Shown here: one piece after another, positions 11,246 to 22,548 of the stretch
Position numbering within the stretch: position 1 is the first letter of the stretch
How the letters are laid out: each line of letters opens with the position of its first letter
Assembly: GCF_964204645.1 (NCBI RefSeq)
Contig: NC_134025.1
Span: 15,470,001-15,534,000, forward strand
Source of the DNA: Tubulanus polymorphus
Taxonomy: Eukaryota; Nemertea; Palaeonemertea; Tubulaniformes; Tubulanidae
Length of the DNA: 64,000 bases
Reading direction: 5' to 3'
The notes under the pieces: generated by a model
Database searches by the model: none
Seen by the model: the letters and a program-made list of their open reading frames with translations, nothing else
Told to the model about the DNA's origin: nothing
Made by a program: the position numbers and the translations under genes

Positions 11246-12515
11246 GTGACCATCTCCCGGCTTTGACTCGGTTCTCCAGATGTGCCCCCCATCCTTGGTG
11301 ACTGGTTTCCCTGAATACACGAACTGGAGCCTCTAACGGGGCTAGTGACACCCCGAGCCGAAGATTCGTAGTTGCCGCCCACCACTGAAGATCCGGACTT
11401 AGATCGCTTGGAGGTACGGGAATCAAGGTCTCCCAGTTGCCCTTCGACTGAGACCAGAAGACCTTCCAATATTTTTGCAAGCGCCTGCTTCTGAGGCGGC
11501 CTAAGGGCACCACCAGACCTATGGAGCTGATGGAGCCTAGAAGCCGTGACCAGTAACGAGCTGTTCTCGGGGTTGTGGACACTCCCGCTAGAGCTTCTTG
11601 AAGTTTGGCTACTCGAGCCATAGACGGAAAGACTTTGCCGATTCGGAGATCGAAGTCCATGCCGAGATAAGTGAACTGTTGGGCCGGCGTCAACTGAGAT
11701 TTTTCCCAGTTTACGCGGAACCCTAGCTGATGGACTAAGTCCAAGACTGAGGTCATTGCCTCCCGACATTCCTGAGCCGAATTCGCGACTATTAACCAGT
11801 CGTCGAGGTAAACGAACAGTCGAAAACACCCCTTGACTGAAGTACCTTCTGAACTGACTTGACCAAATGGAAGAGACCTGAATTGGAACTGGCGGCCTTT
11901 CCACTTTATCATGAGAAATCGCTGAGATTTTTGGTGAATTGGAACCTGAAAGTAAGCATCTTTCAGGTCCATTGAAGCCGCCCATTGACCCAGACGGAGC
12001 CCTTGAATCACGTCCTTGGGCTTGGTCATCCGGAACCTTGGAATGTCTAGGTGCCGATTGAGGGATGACAGATCTATCACTGTCCGTTGACCCCCTGTGG
12101 CCTTTGGTACCATGAATATTCGAGAAAACCAGCCAGGAGAAGTTTCGTTGCAAACTGGTTCTATCGCTCCCTTCTCGGCCAATTCCTTGAGAGCCGGAGA
12201 GATTAAGGCCTCCTGACCTGGTTTTGGCCGCATGTCGGGAGGTGACCTCATCAGGCGCGGTCGCCTTAGGAAACGGAGACGGTAGCCACGAGAGACGACC
12301 TGGGAGGGCCAACCGTCTCCAAAAAGGTCAGACCAGTGGGTTGCTGCCTGCTGCAGACAACCTCCCACTGGTCCCAAGAATTCATTTCGAGTTTTTCCGA
12401 AAGGAAGAGCCCCTTTTTGGAGCCTTCCCTTTGCCTCGATACGAACCGGAACTGTTACGACCGGACGAGGCTGGACACGATTGTTGAAGTTGCGCGCTAG
12501 TTCTCCAACCGGCAT
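11235..12515 (-). pseudogene. DIRS reverse transcriptase and start of RNase H
   Basis: One frame of 426 codons overlaps the end of gag, as in other DIRS elements. Blocks in order: VPKATGGQRTVIDLSSLN, SMDLKDAYFQVPIHQ, RSLPFG, FVYLDDWLIVA (YLDD at 11799-11810), LGFRVNWEKSQL, FTYLGMDFD. Between LPFG and YLDD only 17 residues remain where the family has about 30, so a small internal deletion is likely. The frame reaches the first RNase H strand (SHQGWGAHLENR) and then shifts near 11240 into the frame carrying the rest of RNase H. Confidence 0.88.
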
Positions 12516-14544
12516 CCGAAGCCGCCTGAGAATGCGCTGAAGTTTGAGATGGTCCTGTTTGCGTCGGACCAGAACGCTTTTTCCACGGAGTTCGGGGGTT
12601 GGACTTGGCCTGAACCTCCCGAATCTTCCTCAGCTCTGCGGAAACCGGAGCGCACCAACCGGAGAAGAGACGTGAAGACGTCCTCAATGGGGCTCTCAGC
12701 AAAGCATTGGACACCATATCCGGTAGACGAGCTTTGGAACTGGAGTCCATCACTGACTGACGGGAGGCTAACACAAGATTAGCCTGACCCCGAACCGACA
12801 ACGGAATTACATGCGAAAGAGACCGAGCCAAAGATTGGATAATCCGGTCCATTCCCTCCAGTTTTAGGGCAACTGACTCTGGGTTGGAGCCCGCATGAAC
12901 GGCGGCGTGAGTTTCGCGAAGCTCACCCAGCAACACCTTAAGTGCCATATCTTGAAACGAACCAACCCTGGTAAGATTGTCCAGGATTGACGTCATGGCC
13001 ACCAAAACAAAACGAATACCCGACTGTGCTGTAACAGTATCCGGGCTGATCAAAGTATAATCAGCATCCAGGCAGTTATGACTGTGATCCACAGCACCTG
13101 GAGTTGCGTAATACGCCGAGCGAAATGCGCCTATAGGTGGATCGGTTGAACTAAAATATTTCCCAGATTTCATACCCCGTTCTGGAGGGGGAAATGAAAA
13201 TGTTCCAGGCCGACATTCACCCCATAATTGCGTATCCAATCGAGCCCATTCTCTCGAAACCGCTGACGATTCCCGTAAAACGTTAAGATCGGAGTCCGGA
13301 GGGCGATAAGCTTCCATTGACTCACCGACCAGAGGAGCTGCTGTGGGCTTAGCGCGAGTTGCCCCGTGCTTGACAAAGAACTCACTTATCATCGCTCTAA
13401 ATGGCATGTCCCCCGCTGGTTCGGATAAAACTGAACGGGACGGAGATACATTGCGAGCCAGGGAAGCCCCCATCGTCTGGGGCAACCCACAATTGCTCGC
13501 GACAGGAACGACCCCAGAAGGAATTGCCGCTTCTGGGACCGGATCCTCATTGAAATCAGACCCTACCGCAGCATCCAGGAATTCAGAGTCAGAATTCCGA
13601 AGAACTAAGTGGGCTGGCGAACTTCTAACCGGACAATCAGGAATAGGCTTACCTGTTGTAGAGGTTGCAGCGACTTGTTGCGACGAAGATAACAAGTTTA
13701 AAATTTTCTCTTCAAATACATGGAAATCCTTCTGAGTCAGGTATTTTCCAGTATCCCGACGATCATGCCGACTTCGGTGACGGTCCCTCGAATGGGATCG
13801 AGAAGAATTGCCTAGAAGAATCGCCTTCATCGCTAACCGACGTCGACGAACGATGAGAGAACTGACGGCGAAACTTCCGACAATAACGATCGTAGTCCCC
13901 CTCGCGATCAAACCTTGATCTGCGAGGAGATCTTGCTCGTTTATTACGCTCACAGCGTCTAAATCGAGTGGGAGAGCGAGCTCTATCCCCGGAGCGACGA
14001 TCAGAATCAGACGATGAACGTACCAGATGTTTTGAACCGGACGACGTCTGGACCGGACGGGTGCCCGAACCGGACCGATGCCCGACCCGGACCGGACCAA
14101 CCGCACCGGTGCGGGCCGTTCCCGACTACCGCGGCGCGCGCTCGGTTCCGAACATGTAGTCTGAACCGGCCGAACCGGTGAACGACCAGAGACCGGTGAA
14201 TGACCGGAGACCGGTGCCGGTGAACCAGTGTTCCTCCCCGGTGAACGAAGTTTGGAAGCCGATCGTACCTGAACGACCGGCGACCGCTCCGCTTTACGAT
14301 AAGAAACAGGATTAGAAACGTCGGTTGGCACGTCGGCCGAAACCTACGAATCCCTGCTAACTCGACGACGATCTCTTAGTTTAAGAGCCTTATCGGCCCG
14401 AAGCCAAAGGTCCTCGGACCACACCTCGCAAATCTTGCAAGGATTGCTCCTTGCACATATTTGACCGGATTTGCGCCTGCACGATGCACACGAATAGTGG
14501 TTAAACCAGGCGCCAAACAAATGCCCGCATCCCTCCCCCGCCAC
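12382..14544 (-). pseudogene. DIRS gag-like ORF1 with one in-frame stop
   Basis: The N-terminal part (14544-14344) has Cys/His pairs (HYSCASCRRK, NPCKICEVW) suggesting a zinc-binding segment. A TAG at 14344-14346 interrupts it, and the same frame continues to 12382. The middle is Arg/Ser/Pro-rich with repeated RPV/RSP motifs, followed by a helical capsid-like region (DNLTRVGSFQDMALKVLLGEL) and a basic Gly/Lys/Arg tail. It presumably packages the element RNA. It overlaps the reverse transcriptase frame by 134 bp in another frame. Gag proteins of DIRS elements are poorly conserved, so the assignment rests on position and composition. Confidence 0.75.
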
Positions 14545-14769
14545 GATGTTGACCCTTAGGAGGGGGTGGCATAATTACCTGTTACAAATCAAATCAATTC
14601 AATCAAATTATATTTGTAAATAAAATTCTTACGGAAAAATAGAAACCAGGGATAACCCCCAAACCGAACGGACTCACCGTTATGAGAGTGAAAACTCCCT
14701 AATATCCTAATTCCCAGATTTTTACGGCGAAAAAATCCAACGCGTTCTACTGCGAGAACGCCAAGAAAA

Positions 14770-14905
14770 AAGATGGCGGATTTCGCCGGTGGCTAAATGC
14801 AATACCGCAGGGCCGGGTCGTATAGAAAAACCATTGGCGATCAATCCAAATTTAGAAAATATTGGCAAAAACCATAGGAACGGGTACAGTACTCGACGGA
14901 AATAC
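14770..14905 (-). repeat. DIRS inverted terminal repeat, right
   Basis: Reverse complement of the left repeat, ending outward in GTACTCGACGGAAATAC. A stretch absent on the left (TTTCGCCGGT) separates AGATGGCGGA from GGCTAAATGC, so the two repeats differ by a roughly 10-bp indel. Confidence 0.9.
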
Positions 14906-16039
14906 ACTAAAACGGCAAAGTTCGTAAGATGCTGCGACTTTTTTCAGCTCGATCACTGGCAGCGACGAAGAAAACAGATTTACTGCAACACAAAAAGAAA
15001 CTATAAGATACAAGATGATCAGCAGGTTCTGCCACCTACATAAGCCTGGCGGGCTTACAAAAACTCAATTTTATGTTCCAACGAGTCGGCAATACGACAA
15101 AAATGCACCTTTAAGAGTTACACAGACTACTTAGCACACTTAAGCATATAAGGTTCATAACAAGATAGCAAGTTAAGACGCTTACCGAAACTTTGAGACC
15201 ACTAAACTTAACTAATCTCACGGTCTTACATCATACTCAACAACCCAAAAAACAAAACATCTGATGACGAACCCCTTAGACGGAAGTAGTCAAACCAAAA
15301 TCACGCTATTTACCGACCAAAACCAATGAAATAGAAAAGGCCGACGTCGGACCTTAACATCAGACATAAAAAAACATCAGACATTCAGACATCAGAAAAA
15401 ATTCAAATTCAAAAACGTCACCTTCAACTTTGCTCATTTTCCACAAATATTTTCATTATCAAGGTTTCCTGGCTTGATATGAAATTGCAATGCTAGAAAA
15501 ATAAAAGCAATTATACTATCAATACAGTGTCACCCCTTTGTGTCATTTAGCCGCATTGCACAATTTGACGTTACACTATGACATTTTGTCAAAGTACAGA
15601 CAAATAGACTAAGCGCTGATTTTTGGCGGGAACGGCCACCCATATATTGGTACTGGGCTTTTTGTTGTCACACGTATGTATGTATTTTCAAGAAGGTTAA
15701 AACGTTTTTGTTCGGAACGTTGACTATATATTAAGGTTTATAGTAAAGCTTTAAGAATAAATTTTGAAAATGAGGGAGAGATGTATGATTTAATCTGATT
15801 ACGTATTTAGGGTATAATCGTTCAGTAACAGTGCAGTGGCGGCTACTAGTAGTTTCACTAAATTTGCAAAATATGTCTTTTTGTTTAGGATTAATTTGGT
15901 TAATTAGTTCGCCCGAGCCAAATAAATAAATAGATAATCAAGTCAAAGAGTAATGATTCATCATGGCGTCTAGTTCCAACTAAATTTATGAGAGACATTT
16001 TTTTGTTTCCGTCGACAAATTAATAACTATTTATTCACC
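14906..16039. other. Unassigned AT-rich sequence
   Basis: No ORF or repeat that I can name. Short A-rich near-duplications occur around 15363-15395 (CATCAGACAT repeated). It lies between the DIRS element and family F. Confidence 0.4.
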
Positions 16040-16125
16040 ACAGTTTGCACTTGATTCCACTATAAATAAAAGACCAATCTGTCATGTAGGCTACCGGCAT
16101 TGAAAATTGAACGAGAAAAAAATAT
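16040..16125 (+). repeat. Family F repeat, left part (locus 1)
   Basis: Matches 35030-35150: AATAAAAGACCAAT, then TGTAGGCTACCGG, then TTGAAAATTGAACGAGAAAA. Here it is interrupted by family C at 16126 and resumes at 17881. At locus 2 the two parts are contiguous. Confidence 0.7.
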
Positions 16126-17880
16126 ACAAGAGGCCCATGGGCCTTCATGACGCAGTAGAAGTAGAATGATTCAGTATTCAAAGTTTAACAGAAAGATTTA
16201 CATTGTTATGATGTAACAAGTTATAAAATAGGTAAGATGGTATAGGCTATGTGGCGATGATGATCATTTTCTGTTAATATATCCTTACATGAAAAGAAAA
16301 GCCCATTTTAGCTGCCCCAAAGATCAAACTACATGAAAAAATGCATCAAGAATTGGTGTAGGCATCGTGCTGAAAAGAAATCCAAGATGGATGGCAACCC
16401 TGGTGGCCATACTTGAACTCAATTTTCAATAAGGGGTAGACATTTCACCTACCAAAATTCTTACACTTAGTATCATGAAAATGCATTAAGAATTGCAGGC
16501 CGTTTTTTGCAAGAAATTCAAGATGGCTGACCTGGCGGCCATATTTGAAAGCTGATGACCTCCATATACAAAAGGCAGGGACAGCTTACCTACCCTGATC
16601 CTCACACCAAATTTTGTGGAAATCCATCACGAATTGCGGGCTGCATCGGCAAACAAGAAATTCAAGATGGCCACCCCGATGGAAGCCATATTTGATCACC
16701 AGTGACATTTTTTTTAGGGGTGGACATCTTGCCAGACCCAATCTTCAAGCTAATTTTCAAAAAGATCATCGTAAATTACAGGCGAATTACTGTGTCGAAT
16801 TCAATTCAATTCCAGACGTCCTGGCTTAGGCCTATGCAATAGAGTCAAATAGAGTCAATTAAGATTCGGCTTTTTGAAAAACCAGCACAGATGCCTATTC
16901 AATCACATGTAATTAAAAAGTTCAGCGCTTCTTAGTTTGATGTCCCTGTTTTCATCGCGCACGTGGTTAAAATTATTGTTTACATCGAACATCTTCAACA
17001 GCTGATACAACCGCACCCGCGTCTGTCAATCATCTTAATTGATTCATATACTAAAATGCTCACTATGAAAAAACTATGCGGTGAATCAATCCGGAATTTT
17101 TCAGTAGAATGTCAGACACTAGGTACCTTTTTTTAAAGGTTTATTTGTTGTATGTCATTAACGATCAGTTACATAATACTTGATTCATAGCTTTGAAGCG
17201 GCGCGCCAGCAGCGAACGCTCAAGCAAGGTCAGTCACGTAGGTCAACGATAACACAAAACAGACCACGGTTTGCCGGTTAAGAGCGTCTCTCCACATAAA
17301 TTAGAGGGACTGTAATGGACCATTTGTTGACACTCACCTTTAATGAACTTCGTATGGATACAATCAAGATAATTCCACCCTGTAATTCCACTATTCAACA
17401 ATCGATGCGCAGCATAAACATGGCGCCACCATTCAAAACGCTAGTCACGATGTATCTCTACACTCATCAAAATCACACTTGAAAAGTGATGACTTATGAG
17501 AAACAATCGAAATATAGCAACTTGATTGGGAAAATAGCAGCACTATAGTTGAAAAAGGTTGATAAACTACCTCCGACTGGCTAATCATTTAAAAGCTTCG
17601 TCTTCACATGGGACTATTTCCGCCTTATCACAGGTGCACTCTGCCGCCGTGATTCAACCATTCAACGATAAAAACTTTCCCACCGTCTTACTATCGGCAT
17701 TTTCTAATAATTTGGGGAAATATTTATAAAAAGAGAAATTTCACACTGTGCATTAATAAGATTAAAGTATTCATTTGTTTGACAAATCTTCCTCTGAACT
17801 CCCACCAACAAGTTATAAGTGGCGACACGAAAATGACGTCATCGACTCACTACCATCTTATAACCTACGTCATGAAGGTA
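16126..17880 (+). mobile_element. Family C element, copy 1
   Basis: About 1.75 kb, collinear with 58066-59790 at high identity and inserted in family F. It starts with ACAAGAGGCCCATGGGCCTT and ends CTACGTCATGAAGGTAA. A short inverted pair (CTTCATGACGCAG near the left end, CTACGTCATGAAG at the right) may be its termini. The left third consists of three or four diverged units of about 140 bp, each with CAAGATGG followed by a GGCCATA or AGCCATA box. The right end contains a perfect TGACGTCA (17833-17840). No ORF of note is present, so it is non-autonomous. Confidence 0.8.
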
Positions 17881-18285
17881 ATAAAAAGGACTCAATTTTG
17901 GTCAGTGTGAACTTTTAATGATAACTGACTTTTAACAAGAATGAAATCGAAAAATTGATTATGGGCAATTCGTCTGAACAAATGTTCATGATTTTAATAC
18001 ATCCCTTGAATGACGTAAAACAACTAAAACTATGAGTGACCCGTAAAGATACGGTACAAACTTTGTGAGAGCCTGGGTTTAAACTTGGTGAGAGCCTGGG
18101 TTTCATTGGAGGTTTCATTATCATACTCACTCACTCATATCATACTCATACTCATACTCACTCACGCTTACATCTTCACTCAGAAAAATCGTTGTTACGC
18201 GCGACCTGCACCATGGGGCGCGTACAAAAGAATAGATTATAAGGCAATATTGCCTATGCGACTGTACACGACTGTTTTCAACAAG
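17881..18285 (+). repeat. Family F repeat, right part (locus 1)
   Basis: Resumes with AAGGACTCAATTTTGGTCAG and matches 35152-35465, through GTGTGAACTTTTAATGATAA and GTGAGAGCCTGGGTTTCAT, ending near ACTGTTTTCAAC. This locus has a duplicated CTTGTGAGAGCCTGGGTT/CTTGGTGAGAGCCTGGGTT and a (TCATAC/TCACTC)n patch at about 18117-18165 that locus 2 lacks. Confidence 0.75.
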
Positions 18286-18424
18286 AATTATATCAGAAAG
18301 TTGTTTACTCGGCCGAGTGATTGATTGAATTCAACAATCCACTCAGCTTAGTAAAAGTTAAGTTCTTTACTCGGCAGAGAAAATGATAGAATTAGCCGAT
18401 CTACTCAGCCCGGTGACTGATTAA

Positions 18425-18851
18425 CCCATTAGCGCTCAACCCGCCAGTATCCGCCCTGGCAATTACTCCTCAAGCCGCCCGAATCTGCCCCGGAACTTTT
18501 TTCGTTTGCTGCATGAAAAATGGTTATAGTGGGATTCGAACCCAATAGCCTATGATAAACCATACACCTAAGTCCTTGAAATACCAAACAGAAATCAACA
18601 TCCTCTTATTTCATTCTCGAGTATTTCGAGTTTGAATATGACACATTTGAGCGCTCGCTTCAAATCCAAGTAAGTTTGGATGAATTTCAGGGGGGGGAGC
18701 AAAACGACACGATTTTGGTGGCCCACCTCATCAAATCTTACATCTTATGAAAGCCTGGACTATTTACTATGAAATAACACTAACTTGTAACGCATGGAAA
18801 TAAACAGCAAATGAGCTATTCTACATAGTGCAATTCCTGAGTGCTAATGGG
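18425..18851. mobile_element. piggyBac-type MITE with TTAA duplication
   Basis: A 427-bp insertion flanked by TTAA at 18421-18424 and 18852-18855. Terminal inverted repeat CCCATTAGCGCTCA (left) and TGAGTGCTAATGGG (right), differing at one base. TTAA targeting with termini starting CCC is characteristic of piggyBac elements. It contains no transposase. A GGGTTCGAATCCC on the minus strand (about 18531-18543) resembles a tRNA T-arm, but no cloverleaf can be drawn. Confidence 0.85.
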
Positions 18852-19069
18852 TTAAATTTAGCAGTCACACTCGGCCAAGCTAGCAGTCAAGTTCGATTCA
18901 AAAGTCTGCTGCAGTCATGGCCATCCAGTTCACTGTATTCCGAAGACACTTTCAGACTTTCGTCTTCCTTCAAACATAATTACGAAGGAATTTTTTAACA
19001 ACTTCTCAACAACTTAAGTGCATGTTATTATGGATTTTAGAAAAAGAAACTAACTCTAATCTAATACAG

Positions 19070-19490
19070 TAGAACTGGCGTAAGGCGCACAGTTTTAAGT
19101 CGGAAATCTGCAAAGTTGGCCAAATTATCCCGATTTTTTCAGTTCATTTTCCTATCGAAATCTGTATCAAAGTCGGATTCTAGAAGTCGGAAATTCTGCT
19201 AAAATATATGTTCCGAAAGTTTCAAAGCAATGCATTTTCAAAATCTTTAAGTCATTCGGCTAATTTCAGTCCTTTTTAAAAAGATCGTCACTGGCGCGCA
19301 GCATCGATCATGTACCAGTAGATCGATTTTTCTGTTAAAGGACACATGTTAAGCACATGTTTACATAGTAGGATCTTCGGTAGCTAACTCAGATTTTCAT
19401 AGAAAACCCCCCAAATCCAACTTACACATAATTGGAATTTTCCGACATTCTCGCATTGTCCAAACGTGTATGACTTATGCACTGTTCATT
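19070..19490. mobile_element. Possible pogo-like MITE
   Basis: Left side TACAGTAGAACTGGCGTAAG, followed by AAGTCGGAAATCTGC and GAAGTCGGAAATTCTG. The right side, inverted, reads CAGTGCATAAGTCATACACG. CAGT-type ends after TA and repeated 'AAGTCGGA' motifs fit pogo/Tigger MITEs, but the inverted match is weak. Confidence 0.4.
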
Positions 19491-20345
19491 ATAATCATTA
19501 TCTAATACACATTGTGAAATTGTGATACAACATACACATTGTGATACAACATTTAGCTATGGACCAGATTATTGAATCAATGAGAGGCCACGCAAAATGA
19601 GAAGCTTAGTATTTTTATGATCCTTTCTTTAGAAAAGATAGAAATAAAAAGCTGTATGCCAATTATTTGATCTAGTAATTCCCAATTTCCCGTGTTTATG
19701 AAATAAATCTCCCATCTCATGAATTTCGCGTCATGATCATTTTATGAAAAAAAATGCTCTTCAAAAACGTTGCATCAGTAGGCCTATTTGTGGTTGTCTG
19801 TTATCAAAACTGATACTCCTCTCACGATAAGCATTGCGTTTTCTTAAAAGGTTTTCAAGTATAAATCCTAGGGGTCTTGTTTTGCTCTCGTTTTCCTTTT
19901 CGTTGGCCTTTGCGCGTCAAATTGGCAAATATAGGTCACGTCAAAACTCTTATTGTGTCTATAGTAAAATGCAACCTACATAATGATAATGTATTGTATC
20001 ATTGATTTTAGTCATAGAATAATATGTAAACGGGTTCCCTATGCACCGTAGGCCTATATATCGCAAAACATATTCTTTCTCTTGGTGAGTAAATTTGAGT
20101 TACTCAGTCGAGTGAGATTGTGAAATTGCATCAGTCACTCGGCCGAGTAAACAACTTTTTAAAATGAGTAATGGCCGAGTAAATTGATGAATTCTATTGT
20201 AAGCTAGGCCGAGTAACGAAATTAGTTTACTGTTATAGCTGGGCCGAGTGGACCACCAAATTTAACCACTCACTCCGCCGAGCAAATATCTTCAATTAGC
20301 TCGGCCGAGCAAATGCCCGAGTAACTTGTCAACTTAGTGACTTTA

Positions 20346-21260
20346 ATATACCAGGATAGGAATGTGGTTGACTATTTGTGCGAACAGTTACACCCTTGCG
20401 ATCCTGACTGTGTTTCTCAGCCACTAATGGTCTAACTGACTCAACTACTTAATATATAATTTCCACAAACACAGTGGTCGGCAGGAACAAATACGTCAGA
20501 TCAATATGTTTTAGCTATGAATTATGCTGAATGACTTGTTGCTTTAAGACTTGATTAAATTAAATTTAAGTTTATGAAATTCAAGCTGTACCAATAAGAG
20601 TATGTTAGTCGACTACAACAAACATTTTAGAGTGAGATATCGCCTATTAGAGTCACATTGATGGTTCAAAAAGATACGGCATTCCTGATTCAAAGACTTT
20701 TCATGAACAATGTGTATCACTTTCTATGATTTATTTTTGAAATTAATAAGAACAATGTTAGAAACTTGTGATGAAGTTAATTCTTATAAAAAAAAACTCA
20801 TTACATTCAATAACCCAATGAAAAATGCCCTTATTTATAATGCGCGCACCAGCGCCAATATGCTTATCCATACGCTGTCATTATAGCGTGTGCAGTGACA
20901 CAGTAGTAACCTGCTAGCACATGCTTGCCTTGGGTACACTTGCATGGTGAGGCGTCGACTGTTGCTACACGATACGTCTATCTGTAGAAATTGAAGATGT
21001 TCAAGGACATTGTCTGCCAACCTTTCAAATTATAAGAATCCCACTGGTGTTGTCATATCGCGGAATCACAGAATTTTCCAAAAACACGGAATTTCTTCAT
21101 TTTCACTATACAGGGTGTCTCAGAAAATATGTTACCCTTTGCCTTAAGGTTACTTATTCATTAACTATGATTTTAATTATCATTTCTTGGGGTAAAGTTG
21201 ATAGACCAGGATGTTTACTTGAGAATGACATGTTGAAATGTTAAAATAAGTCACGCATGG
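20346..21260. other. Unassigned AT-rich sequence
   Basis: No supported gene or repeat. Short reading frames on both strands lack splice signals or recognisable motifs. Confidence 0.4.
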
Positions 21261-21267
21261 CTGAGCA

Positions 21268-21333
21268 TCACCATCACCATCACCATCACCATCACCATCA
21301 CCATCACCATCACCATCACCATCATCATCAATA
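21268..21333 (-). repeat. Hexanucleotide (ATCACC)n 3' tail of the LINE
   Basis: About ten copies of ATCACC on the + strand (GGTGAT on the element strand), grading into ATC triplets (ATCATCATC) towards 21345. On the minus strand it is translated as a Met/Val run at the C-terminus of the LINE ORF, an effect of the tail. Confidence 0.9.
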
Positions 21334-21345
21334 TCATCATCATCT

Positions 21346-22548
21346 GCCTATGGCGCAGCATGGCATCGATCACAACCTGGCTCCACCTCGAGCGCTCTTC
21401 TGCTGCGCGGATGAGTGATCCGAGGCTTAATCCAGTCCACTCCTTGATGTCATCCAGCCACATCCTGCGCGGTAGCCCTCTAATTCTTTTGCCATCAGCA
21501 GAGCCCTGCAGGATGGTATTTGCCAGAGAGCCCTTTTCCCTTGTGATGTGTCCGAACCACAGCATTTTCCGCTTTCTGACGGTGTCCATGAAGCTGTCAT
21601 GGGATCCAATGATGTCAGTGACCATTTTTCTGACCTTCTTGTTAGACCTCCTTGCAAGGACCAGTGGACACCCAGGATGCGGCGAAGGCAAATGCTGTTA
21701 TTCTCTTTGTGAGTTCCACATGGTCCCGGATTCACAGGTGTATGAGAGGACTGCAAGCACCAAGGATCGTAACAGTCGAATTTTAGACTTCAAGCTGATG
21801 TCGCCATATTGGTTTCAGTCTGGCAAGAGCTCCTGTTGCTTTCGCAATTCTTGCTGTTACTTCCTTTGAGGAGCTTCCGTCCTCTGTCTGTATTGCCCCT
21901 AGGTACGGTACGTGAACTCAGCTACTAGTTCTAAGTTTGTGCCTCCAATATCAGAAACAGCCCGTGCTGTCCCACCACTGACCAACGTTTTGGTCTTTGA
22001 TAGGCTCACTTCCATGCCATATCTCTTGCTGGCCCAATTGAGTGAGGTGGCTTGGTTTTGGTGGTCTCTTTCGCAGCCATTGATGAGATCTATGTCATCA
22101 GCAAACTTAAAGTTACTGACAATTCGTCCGCCAATCTTCACCGGCTCTTGGTAATCAATCAGTGCCTCCTGCATGACATTCTCAAGGAATATATTGCACA
22201 GAGATAGAAGGTGGGAGAGAGAAGGCATCCTTGCCTCACACCAACTGAGGTAGGGAAGCAGTTGCTGAACTCCGTGCCACATTGTACCATGCTTTTGGAG
22301 ACCTTGTAAAGTGCTTCAATGATGCTTACAAGGCCCCTGCTTATGTTGAACCTTTTCAGCACAGCCCACAGTCCCTCATGCCATACCCTGTCGAAGCATT
22401 TTTTTGTAATCTATGAAGCAGTGGAATATAGGTTTCCCGAGATCTCTGTACTTTTTACAGATAAGACGAAGGCTAAGTATCTGTTCGCAGGTAGATCTTC
22501 CTTTCTGGAAGCCAGCTTGCTCCTCAGCTAGGATTTCCTCTGCCTGAG
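21346..22548 (-). pseudogene. LINE reverse transcriptase, C-terminal half
   Basis: Downstream of the hAT-like insertion the frame reads AEEILAEEQAGFQKGRST and FHCFIDYKK, then shifts to FNISRGLVSIIEALYKVSKS and VGVRQGCLLSP, then shifts again to FKFADDIDLI (FADD at 22094-22105). Next come RYGMEVSLSKTKTLVSGG and finally RKRKMLWFGHITREKGSLAN with WLDDIKEWTGLSLGSLIRAA. These are the palm, thumb and C-terminal 'WlddIkeWTGLsl' blocks known for this LINE group. At least three frameshifts make it nonfunctional. Confidence 0.85.

Larger units (their letters stand above)
9237..14905 (-). mobile_element. DIRS-type tyrosine-recombinase retrotransposon, decayed
   Basis: This 5.7 kb element has the full DIRS architecture on the minus strand: gag, reverse transcriptase/RNase H and tyrosine recombinase. 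It is bounded by inverted terminal repeats (9263-9391 and 14770-14905), with an internal complementary region at 9446-9542 next to the recombinase end. It has no LTRs and no DDE integrase; known DIRS elements integrate a circular copy through the recombinase. Every ORF is damaged: a stop in gag, a frameshift in RNase H, and frameshifts plus truncation in the recombinase. No target-site duplication is expected for this class. Confidence 0.9.
18293..20345. mobile_element. CTCGGCCGAG-rich foldback-like element
   Basis: AGTTGTTTACTCGGCCGAGT at about 18299 reappears inverted as ACTCGGCCGAGTAAACAACT at about 20137, with similarity of about 45 bp. Many perfect or degenerate copies of the palindrome CTCGGCCGAG, mostly followed by TAA or TGA, cluster at 18300-18425, 18860-18890 and especially 20100-20320. 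It has no ORF. Boundaries are approximate. It contains the TTAA MITE at 18425-18851 and probably a pogo-like MITE near 19070-19490. Confidence 0.55.

Noticed and set aside
11248-12312. Upstream half of the long minus frame starting at 12312
   Set aside because: It overlaps the real reverse transcriptase frame and is Ser/Arg-rich out-of-frame translation; only the part below about 11245 carries RNase H and recombinase motifs.
18500-18545. Possible tRNA gene, minus strand, from GGGTTCGAATCCC
   Set aside because: The T-arm-like sequence has no matching acceptor, D or anticodon stems around it, and lies within a MITE.
21268-21333. Coding Met/Val or His repeat
   Set aside because: It is the simple-sequence 3' tail of the minus-strand LINE.
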